Assembly: GCA_040143965.1 (NCBI GenBank)
Contig: JASJQH010006975.1
Span: 1-30,443 of the forward strand
Direction: 5' to 3'
Length of the DNA: 30,443 nt
Origin: Basidiobolus ranarum
Lineage: Eukaryota; Basidiobolomycota; Basidiobolomycetes; Basidiobolales
Position numbers and translations under genes: made by a program. The first letter of the stretch is position 1. Every line of letters begins with the position of its first letter. The notes beneath the pieces were generated by a model. That model was not told where the DNA came from and did not search any database. It saw nothing but the letters and a program-made list of their open reading frames with translations. This document shows, in pieces, positions 22,918 through 30,443 of the stretch.

Positions 22918-23964
22918 TTAGCTGTGGTTAGTGAGATTTACATCATTGCTTTCAGATAGTAAATCTATGCTTTTGGGTGAATGATCGCATCTACGAGCAA
23001 TGTAATGTGCTTTTTGTAGATGAACTTGAGACAAATCATGAACGGGTATCTTGGCAGTGAAATATATGGTTCCAGAATCTAAGCTTCGATGTTAGTGTTC
23101 AAAGCAAACTTACAAAGTATGCAGTAGATTTCTTACCTGGAATCGTCGAAGTTGCTCCACGTTCATTACCAGATATAGTTAACTCTCCTTGAAAACTATA
23201 GGAAAATTCATCCTCCCAAGTGGCATCTCCGTTACTATGTAAAAGTATCTCCCTAGATTCTCTTTCAATTTTGCTACCACTATAAAGGTCATTAGTACTA
23301 TTCTTCTTAGATAGTTACGATAAAAATAAGATTAGAATAACTTACCTGACATTAAAACCAGTTACAATACGTTTAGGTGGTGGACTAAAAAGAAACCGAC
23401 ACAATTTAATCAAGGGAACTGGTAAATCGTACAAGAACCATCTATTCACCCGGAAACCTGGTTTACTTTATATTTCACGATGTTCAACGGTAATCCTAAA
23501 GAGGATTTAAACGTAGGAGATGCTACGAAAAGTACCTCTTCTAGAATCTTATCTGTGATGGGTAAAGTGAGTTAATTTCCTGAAATACTCTCTAGATTTA
23601 ACAAAAGATCTACCTTCAAGAATGGACTTTTCTTCTTCAATATTTGCTCCGAATTTTATGGTTTGATATCTGTATGGAATGAACCATGACTGATTACGTC
23701 CATATATCTGATATATGGTATATCCAGTATAAGCAAACGCCGAAGTGCCAAACAATAGACCTAAAATACCGAATGTATTGGATACATTGGAAGACGAACT
23801 GGTGCTATCAAATGAAGGAAAACTTAAACTCAATTCTTTGCCTTAATTATTGCTCTTTAAAATAGTGCTTACAAAGTACGTGATAGGTGTCGGTTGGTAA
23901 ACAAACGTTGTTTGCTTGCTGAAAGAACACAACTGTTTCGGGCAATTCTAAAAATATTATACAT
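22918..23964 (-). CDS. Mitochondrial presequence protein with one membrane segment, unrecognised
   Basis: Exons are 23964-23873, 23804-23614, 23540-23450, 23384-23346, 23279-23137 and 23078-22918, joining in phase to 238 residues; introns are 58-73 nt. Residues 1-30 (MYNIFRIARN and following) have Arg, Ser and Leu but no acidic residue, a clear mitochondrial targeting peptide. A hydrophobic segment at about 41-62 (GILGLLFGTSAFAYTGYTIY) follows a Ser-rich link. The rest (about 65-238) is soluble: GRNQSWFIPYRYQTIKFG, then SPTFKSSLGLPL, and near the end SGTIYFTAKIP. Presequence, single span and soluble C-terminal domain is the layout of inner-membrane proteins such as Tim21 or Coa1, and the length matches Tim21, but I see no convincing sequence match. 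It is divergent from the Vps74 gene. Confidence 0.72.
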
Positions 23965-24553
23965 GACAAAAAAAATCGGAATCTCTTTTTCTCACAGCTT
24001 TGGTACTAATAGGCTGTTGTCACTTAATACACTCTAAAAGGCGGGGGAAGCTCGAGAGCGAAGTTAGTTGGTGAATGCAGTGGCTGGTGTCGAGTTGATG
24101 TGTCATTAATTGATCACTACATTAAATCAAGTCACCTATAACGTACGATACCGCATTGACGTAACCAAAAGAGTCAGGAAATGTCGGTAAATAATTTCTA
24201 ATAGAATTCCCTTGATTGATTGCCAAATTACTCCTTTATATCTAAATATCGCGATGATTTCAGTAGATATTTAACAAGAGCATACATTCGAATGTCAATC
24301 AAATATCATGGAGCTCTCGAAACTAGAATGATTTCGGATTTTTTGAAGGCCTATCTATTTCATAGTCCTAATAGAACATCGAATTATCTTATCATCCCAA
24401 GTGGTTTCTATCGTATTGTACAAAGTGCTTCCGAATAACATTGCACCATTTCTGGCTCACGAATACTCTGCGCGTCATTTAAAATTATCCTATCACTTTC
24501 ATAGTCAGTTTATATAAACTACTTAGAGAGCATATAAGCCATTTCATTACAAG
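23965..24553. other. Divergent intergenic region
   Basis: This is the shared 5' region of the presequence protein (minus) and Vps74 (plus), 589 bp. A frame at about 24220-24438 reads about 70 codons without a recognisable domain. A TATATAAA-like stretch lies at about 24510-24516, roughly 40 bp before the Vps74 ATG. Confidence 0.45.
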
Positions 24554-25710
24554 ATGACCTCGAATGGTGGTTTACAACGTCGACGTGTTGCTGGAAGCTC
24601 TCAAAATATAAACGATGATTTTTCCGAAGATACAAGTTCACAGACTCCAAATAGGTCACCAAAAGAAACTTCCTCCAATATCCCCAAAAGTGGTAAAGAA
24701 TTCGATAGGCTATCCCCTACACTCACACTAATGGAAGAGGTGTTACTACTTGGTCTGAAAGATAAACAGGTAAATGGTTATCTGTGGTTCAAAACCACCC
24801 CAGTTTTTTTTTATACCAGAGACCGATATATCTTTTAACTGCATTTTTTTCAGGGGTATTTATCTTTCTGGAATGATAACATTAGTTATGCTTTACGAGG
24901 TTGTATCATGTTGGAATTGGCACTGAGAAATCGAATCTCCATCGTCAAAGACTCCGCATATAGCTACACTCGACTAAGTGATAGATTGGTAGAGTTGATA
25001 GATTCTAGTTTAACCGGTGAAGTGCTGCTTGACGAAGCAATCAAACTCATGAAGTCCACACAAGAACGTTTAAGTGTAGGGAATTGGATTGATTATATGA
25101 GTGGTGAGTTCAGATTCATTTACCCTTTCAAAGGGAATTCACATATACCAGAGACGAGAAACCATCTCAACTTTATTCCTCCTTAGGGGAAACTTGGAAC
25201 TTGACTAAGGTTGGCTACCAACTAAAACAAGTCCGCGAAAGACTTGCCAAAGGTTTGGTGGATAAAGGCGTTTTACGTAATGAAAAACGAAGCTTTTTGA
25301 TTTTCGATATGGCTACACATCCAGTAAGCGATGCAACAACCAAGAACGAAATCCTTAAAAGAGTGACCACTACTCTACTCTTGACTTCTGATAATGCTTT
25401 AACTACAACCCTCTTGGAAAATCCAGATGAAAGTTTCAAACCAGTGTTACAATTACGTACCATTTTATTGATATGTAGTGCATATGCTGCGAATGTGTTG
25501 GAAAACGCATTGTGGAATATGGATCTGGAGGAAAGAGAGAAGTGTTTTGATAAAGTGGAAGGGTTTTATAGAATGTACGGTGTATGGCCAGTGGTTGCTA
25601 GTGCTAAGAGCTACTTAGAAAACTGTGAGAAAGCTGGGTCTTCTAAAGGAGCGCTTGAAGTAATCTCGGCTGTATTGGATGTTATGAGTAGAATGGATAG
25701 CTTATTGTAA
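24554..25710 (+). CDS. VPS74: Golgi phosphoprotein 3 homologue (Vps74, GPP34 family)
   Basis: Exons are 24554-24769, 24854-25103 and 25187-25710, joining in phase to 329 residues (yeast Vps74 345, human GOLPH3 298). An Arg-containing disordered N-terminus (about 1-55) precedes the GPP34 domain: [32 protein letters not shown] with the PI4P-contacting Trp78 and Arg87, and the dimerising hairpin with [15 protein letters not shown], then [10 protein letters not shown]. The end is [10 protein letters not shown]. The protein binds PI4P on the Golgi and links glycosyltransferase tails to COPI, keeping these enzymes in the Golgi; it also affects Sac1. The binding residues I can check are present, so it should work normally. 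Confidence 0.95.
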
Positions 25711-26177
25711 TTGTTTACTCATTCATACTCATATTTTCTCAATCGATGAACCTTTCCATTTTATTTAATACTGTTAGGTTGGGTTTAGTATAAAAGCAGT
25801 TTCGTATGTATAACATATCATTCATGTTTCTTTGCCCCACACTTGTTCAAAGCCTATACGCGTATTGATACTTTTAAATAAAACGTGTTTATATTCGTGA
25901 TACCAAGCTATTCCATTCCAAGTTGCTCTTGTATTCTTCATACAGCACTATAATAATTAATTAATATTCATTACGGACTTACTCCATTACTTAGATCCAA
26001 CTATTATATCTCATCTCTCTATACTTTAAATGAATTAAAAAGTTAAACTGTTTTAAAGGATGCCAAGGAAATAACTCTCTGGATAGATTCTACTTCCACA
26101 ATAACCCAAAAGTTCATGGGAGAAAGATTAAACATAGAATTTATTGATGGCTTTTGTATGCAAGGAATAGATGTCCA
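25711..26177. other. Convergent 3' intergenic region
   Basis: This lies between the 3' ends of Vps74 (plus) and OST4 (minus). AAATAAAA near 25876 and AATTAATTAATA near 25954 are AT-rich 3' end material. A TACGCGTA palindrome (25857-25864) contains an MCB core, ACGCGT, but sits between two 3' ends, so a promoter role is doubtful. Confidence 0.4.
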
Positions 26178-26297
26178 TTATTCAAGTTTCTTGGCTCCCT
26201 TGGAATTCACGGCGATTAAATGATAAATAATGATGAATGCCATCAAAGTGGCACCGAGTCCATTAACCAACAAAGTAAGAGTAACGTCGGAAAGCAT
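26178..26297 (-). CDS. OST4: Oligosaccharyltransferase subunit OST4 (39 aa)
   Basis: ATG at 26297-26295, stop at 26180-26178, 39 residues (yeast Ost4 36, human OST4 37). It begins MLSDVTLTLLVNGLGA, continues with a hydrophobic run ending FIIIYHLIAVN, and ends in Lys-rich SKGAKKLE. The human protein has the same start (M-I-T-D-V-Q-L), the same YHYVAVN after the helix and a Lys-Lys-X-Glu tail, so the match is clear despite the size. Ost4 is a single-span ER subunit that holds Stt3 and the Ost3/Ost6 subunit together in the N-glycosylation complex. It is easily missed by gene finders. It is read the same way as the PPR gene, about 800 bp downstream. Confidence 0.88.
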   Translation of the reverse strand: MLSDVTLTLLVNGLGATLMAFIIIYHLIAVNSKGAKKLE

Positions 26298-27099
26298 GTT
26301 TAATTTGACTTGTAGGAGTTACTAGATGGTTTATTCAAAAGGATATCAAGGGAAGCATTAGAAAAATCCTCTTTAACAGTATATTGGTGAATTATATGTA
26401 CCTGTGACCAGTTCGTTTCGTGAATAACTTCAAAGAGTCCTGGTAATTGACTTTTACTTGAATAAGTTACCTACTGAGTATTATATGATTGAATTACAAT
26501 CCAGTAGTGGAAGTTGAGTTTGCTTTTGGACGAATCAGATGAGGTCAAGTAGATTTTGGATTTGGCATGAAATTCATCGTTATGAATTATTTGGTCAAGT
26601 CAATACCACGAACCACAAGTGCATCTTCAATAGTTTTTGTGAGCAAACGTCACACATAATGTTGATCTCGAATAAATGCCATTAATATCACTGGTGTAAA
26701 GCAACTCCATGGCTATTACAGCAACATTGCGTATCATTCAAACTTTTAAGACTATGCTAACAATGTGTTGAGAAGGCATTATTGAATTGAATTTGATTGG
26801 CCGAAAATTATGGTTATTAGAATTGATGTTTACCAAGTTGGCAGATATATATATGTACGTAGTCGAGAGAAACAGTGAGGGGATGAAGAAAGATGGAGCT
26901 AAAAATGCGTAAAGGATGAAAAAAATTACATGTAATCAAGTGTAGGTGAACAATACAATGTAACCTAGTGAAAATCTAAACCAAAACCATGCAAGATAGG
27001 GAAAAGTGGGTTACGAGGAAAAGGACAGCAATATATGATAAGGTCATGAGTACACTAAGGTATCGTGTATCCCAAAGGAAAGTCGTATTGAAGATGTTG
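26298..27099. other. Intergenic region between the PPR gene and OST4
   Basis: About 800 bp between two minus-strand genes: PPR 3' UTR on the right and OST4 promoter on the left. It is AT-rich, with TATATATAT at about 26846-26854. No gene or structured RNA is seen. Confidence 0.45.
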
Positions 27100-29082
27100 T
27101 TATGTGTGAGCAACTGGGGATTTCTGACGATTTAGGTGTTTACAGGCTTCATTAAGAATTTTCGTGAGCTTGTATGGTGTCCGAGGATAATGATTGCTCA
27201 TCTCCTTACTAAGCTCTACCATTTTTGCAAAGTTCTTCTGTTGAAAATATTTCTCGATAAGAGTGCTGTATGTTTCCAGTTTTGGTACCAATCCATCTTT
27301 TAGCATCTCCTCATATGTTATTAGTGAGGCTTCGAGATGTTCGTTAACTGCTAGAACACGGATAAGAGCATCATAGGTAATAGAGTCGGGAGCAACCTTA
27401 GAACTCTTCATATGTTCATAAAGTTCTAAAGCGGCGTTGATGTCCGAATTCCATGAATACGCACTAATGAGTATATTGTAAGTGATGACGTTGGGTGTAA
27501 TATTATGTGCTAACATCTGCTTAAACATCTCTAAAGCCTGCTTCAGATCTGAGTTTTTAACGTGGACATGGATCAGCGAAGAGAAGGTAACAACAGTGGG
27601 AGAGATTTGATTATCCATCATATTATGATACAATCTCATGGCCTCAGTGGTGTTTGAGACTTTGGCATGTGCGTTGATGAGGCTGTTATAGGTTACTACG
27701 GAGGGACTAACGTTGTTTACCAGCATATCCTCAAAGATTTGAATTGCCTGAGCGGTATCTAGATTCTTCACACATCCGTTAATAAGACCATTATACGTAG
27801 AAACAGAAGGTACATGTCTCTGTGATTTCATAGTGTTATACATTTCCAGAGCTTTGTTCAAGTATGAGCTTTTAAGAAACCCATGGATAAGATTACAGTA
27901 TGTGGAAGAATCTGGTTCCGTCTTTTGGATCAGCATGTGCTCATAAATCGTTAAGGCAGCCTGCATATCGCGTCGTTTAACATGCGCGTCTATCAAGGTA
28001 TTATAGGTGATGACATTCGGTTTAACTTCAGATTCGATCATCTTCTGGTAGATTTCCACCGCTTTTTCTAGCTTATTTTGCTTCAGATACATGCTAATCA
28101 AATTAGTAGCACTTATGACATCTAGCAAGATATTTCGGTTGGCCATCTCTTTTCGTAGTTCGGCTGCCTTTTCCATATTAGAAGCTTTGACGAAGCCGTC
28201 AATGAGCATTGTATAGATAACTTCGTTGGCTGGAATGCCTTTATCTTGCATTTCTTGAAACAGTTCCATAGCATGATCCATACCTGAATGCTTGATGTGC
28301 CCTTCTATCAATATTCCATATGTAAATTTGTCTGGATTCATCTGTGCGCGCGTCAAATCATTGTATATCTGGTTCATCAGAGTCAAGTCACCGTGTTTGG
28401 CACAAATTTTCAATAAAGAATTGTATGTTATAAGATTCGGCTTGATATTGTGACTGAGCATTTCTTTGAAGACTCCAAGGGCTTCTTTCGAGGAAATGCT
28501 GCCATAGACACCCATTAGTTCACTATAAACAATAGTATCCGGTTGGATATTTTTATCTTTCATTTGTTGGAAAATTGCTATGGCTTGTTGAACTTGGCCA
28601 ATCTTCCCATAATAGGCTATGAGAGCACCGTATTCTCGGGAGGTCTTCAGAACAGTCTCCAGCTCGAACATGCATCGGATGATCTTTTCACACCGTTGAC
28701 GAGTCTTTTCTTTGAGATCTCTATAGCCACTTGTAAGACGCAGTAGTTTAGCAAATTGTTCGGAAGATATTGTAACTCCCTGCTGGTTATTTATGAGCTT
28801 CTCAAAGGTTCTCCAAGCCAATTCTTTATCTCGGTTTTGAATTGCAACGTTTAAAGTACTCAGTAGATTCCCTTCTTGCATTGGAATGTGGGAGCCTTCA
28901 CTTTCTTGTAAAGCATGGGCGAATGAAGGGGAGTGAAGTTGGTAAGTACCAGTAAGTAGAGGGCGGTATGAGAGACGATTAGTGAGGGTAGGGAAATATA
29001 CTGAGACAGCTCGATAGCGAAGGGCAAAGGGAGGGGTTGAGCGAAAGGTGGACGTAACAAGGAATCTTCCTAGCTTCAGCAT
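27100..29082 (-). CDS. Mitochondrial pentatricopeptide repeat (PPR) protein
   Basis: Single exon, 660 residues. Residues 1-50 hold Arg, Ser, Thr and aromatics with no acidic residue (MLKLGRFLVTSTFRS), a mitochondrial presequence. From about 145 to 635 I count 14 contiguous P-type PPR motifs, 34-35 residues each, with the pattern TYN-x-LI and x-PD/PN at the ends; a helical cap of about 25 residues follows. PPR tracts bind single-stranded RNA one base per motif and in fungi act in mitochondrial RNA stability, processing or translation. There is no catalytic domain (no SMR, DYW or NYN). I cannot match it to a named fungal PPR gene such as CBP1 or PET309. The repeats are more regular than in most yeast PPR proteins. 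Confidence 0.92.
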   Translation of the reverse strand: MLKLGRFLVTSTFRSTPPFALRYRAVSVYFPTLTNRLSYRPLLTGTYQLHSPSFAHALQESEGSHIPMQEGNLLSTLNVAIQNRDKELAWRTFEKLINNQQGVTISSEQFAKLLRLTSGYRDLKEKTRQRCEKIIRCMFELETVLKTSREYGALIAYYGKIGQVQQAIAIFQQMKDKNIQPDTIVYSELMGVYGSISSKEALGVFKEMLSHNIKPNLITYNSLLKICAKHGDLTLMNQIYNDLTRAQMNPDKFTYGILIEGHIKHSGMDHAMELFQEMQDKGIPANEVIYTMLIDGFVKASNMEKAAELRKEMANRNILLDVISATNLISMYLKQNKLEKAVEIYQKMIESEVKPNVITYNTLIDAHVKRRDMQAALTIYEHMLIQKTEPDSSTYCNLIHGFLKSSYLNKALEMYNTMKSQRHVPSVSTYNGLINGCVKNLDTAQAIQIFEDMLVNNVSPSVVTYNSLINAHAKVSNTTEAMRLYHNMMDNQISPTVVTFSSLIHVHVKNSDLKQALEMFKQMLAHNITPNVITYNILISAYSWNSDINAALELYEHMKSSKVAPDSITYDALIRVLAVNEHLEASLITYEEMLKDGLVPKLETYSTLIEKYFQQKNFAKMVELSKEMSNHYPRTPYKLTKILNEACKHLNRQKSPVAHT

Positions 29083-30443
29083 ATTGGCGGAAGGAAAGTA
29101 AAACGGTTTTCGAATTAACGAGTGTCACTATCAAATAGTTTTAAAATATCACAATAATACGAGTCTATGGAGAATTCGAAATAAAGAAATAATTTTCAAC
29201 AAATATCGTCTATTTGCTTAGATCGATTTGCCGTAAAATTTTAACTTTCCCCAATTACAAATTAGCCCCGCATATAAACTATCCCCAACTATTTATCACT
29301 CAATGTATCCCCTTGTATTTTGACCTATGCGTAGATTTAGCTAGCATCAAATACTCATGGATGTGTGGAGTGTGGAGCTCCAGAATATATATGATATAAT
29401 ATAGAATGATGCCAGTCTTGGACAAATGAAAAACTTGAGTTCAACAAATTCGCTCTCATAACAAACACTGGATGTAACATATATAGTATTCTTGATTCAA
29501 TGCATGCATCTACTGATGTTTCAATCAACGAATTATGGTTGCAAGACTAGCAAAATAAAATCAGCTGTTGATCTTCTTTAGATATGGCTCTAGGATGGTG
29601 AAGGAGAAGGTTGAATTGACGCAATGCTAGCATATACAGGGTGAAATATATAACCTTGATTGATGGACTTTGCAAATGTTCTCATTGTCATACTGAGGGT
29701 TGCATATGAGGTTTTCTCTGTTCAACTTCTGAAAGCAACTTTACTGCGGGCAAATCTATTGTAACACCAAACTCCAACAGAATCACGTGGTGCTAATCAT
29801 CCACATTTCTAAATAATTATATACAATTGAGATTAATCGATTACATTGGAAATCTAAATAAACACTGCCACAATAAGCATGTATTGCCAAATATTACTAT
29901 CAGTTGTAGTTTCTATAGTAGGTGACCGTTGAAGCTTTAGCCCTTTGATAAACATATCTCTCCGCCTTATGGATAGGCATGCCCAAGAAAATTCCGCTCG
30001 CAAAATTAAAATAATCAAGTATATATATTATTTCCTCAAGGAGAATGTTTGTAACTCCAGGTTCTTTCAAGTCTGAATAGAAGCAGACCTTTTCTATGAT
30101 TCAGTAATCTTGCCGGTTTGGATAACTAGAAGAGTCCAGTACAATTGCCACACAATCAACTTCATTTTGTACTGTTTTCATTTTCATCTGTAAGTTCAGT
30201 GAGTCATAGTAATGATGGTGGCATATTAGCAAAGTATTTCTTTTTATTTTCACAAACATAGCATATGATCATATGATTCCATATCTTAACCTGATGTAGA
30301 CTGAGTTTCGTTTGACCTGCAAAACGACTCCCATAACTTCTTCTTAATGGCACAGAGACACATCAACATGGGCAATACCTAGTAGCATAGCATTGGCAAT
30401 TAGAGTCGGACATCCTAGATTAACTGACAATACTGGTGCTGTA
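29083..30443. other. Right-edge region, no supported gene
   Basis: About 1.36 kb upstream of the PPR start codon. Frames are short (61 codons at most), AT-rich and without recognisable peptides on either strand. The first part should be the PPR promoter. Later parts may be UTR or intron of a gene beyond the window. Confidence 0.45.

Noticed and set aside
23549-23833. Stand-alone 94-codon frame starting at 23833
   Set aside because: It starts with TTG and ends inside an intron of the six-exon model; the model from the ATG at 23964 gives a presequence and continuous phase.
24220-24438. Frame of about 70 codons in the divergent region before Vps74
   Set aside because: Starts without ATG, has no recognisable motif and overlaps promoter sequence of two genes.
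25857-25864. TACGCGTA as an MCB cell-cycle box
   Set aside because: It lies between two convergent 3' ends, not in a promoter.

Overview
This is a eukaryotic nuclear window, almost certainly fungal. The AT-rich sequence carries compact multi-exon genes whose introns are mostly 55-90 nt with GT-AG ends. Marker families are fungal or fungal-compatible: a WOPR (Gti1/Pac2) regulator, a two-pore-domain TOK-type potassium channel, Vps74/GOLPH3, a cellular RNA-dependent RNA polymerase, and a yeast-like OST4. A WDR7/rabconnectin-3-beta homologue, RNA silencing and high intron density argue against budding yeasts. A filamentous or early-diverging fungus fits, but I cannot name the lineage.

Layout from left to right: 1-288 (-) is the first exon of a SAM-domain gene that runs off the left edge. 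1190-2141 (+) is a six-exon Rab11/Ypt31-type GTPase. 2590-6785 (-) is a twelve-exon WDR7-like protein. 8020-9231 (+) is the GPN-loop GTPase GPN1/Npa3. 9587-11794 (+) is the mitochondrial RNA helicase SUV3. 12427-14390 (+) is the TOK-type channel. 14754-18527 (+) is the RNA-dependent RNA polymerase. A 2.2 kb gene-free stretch precedes the WOPR regulator at 20728-21597 (+). 22918-23964 (-) is a six-exon protein with a mitochondrial presequence and one membrane segment, which I do not recognise. 24554-25710 (+) is Vps74/GOLPH3. 26178-26297 (-) is the 39-residue OST4 subunit. 27100-29082 (-) is a 14-repeat PPR protein. 29083-30443 has no supportable gene.

Several genes share themes without forming an operon-like unit. 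Rab11, the WDR7-like protein and Vps74 act in Golgi, endosome and V-ATPase traffic. SUV3, the PPR protein and the unrecognised presequence protein point to mitochondria, the first two to mitochondrial RNA. The RNA-dependent polymerase implies an RNA-silencing pathway. Exon models were built by hand: splice sites were chosen so that reading phase closes across every junction and the joined peptide matches the family. I saw no mobile element, CRISPR array or convincing structured RNA gene.
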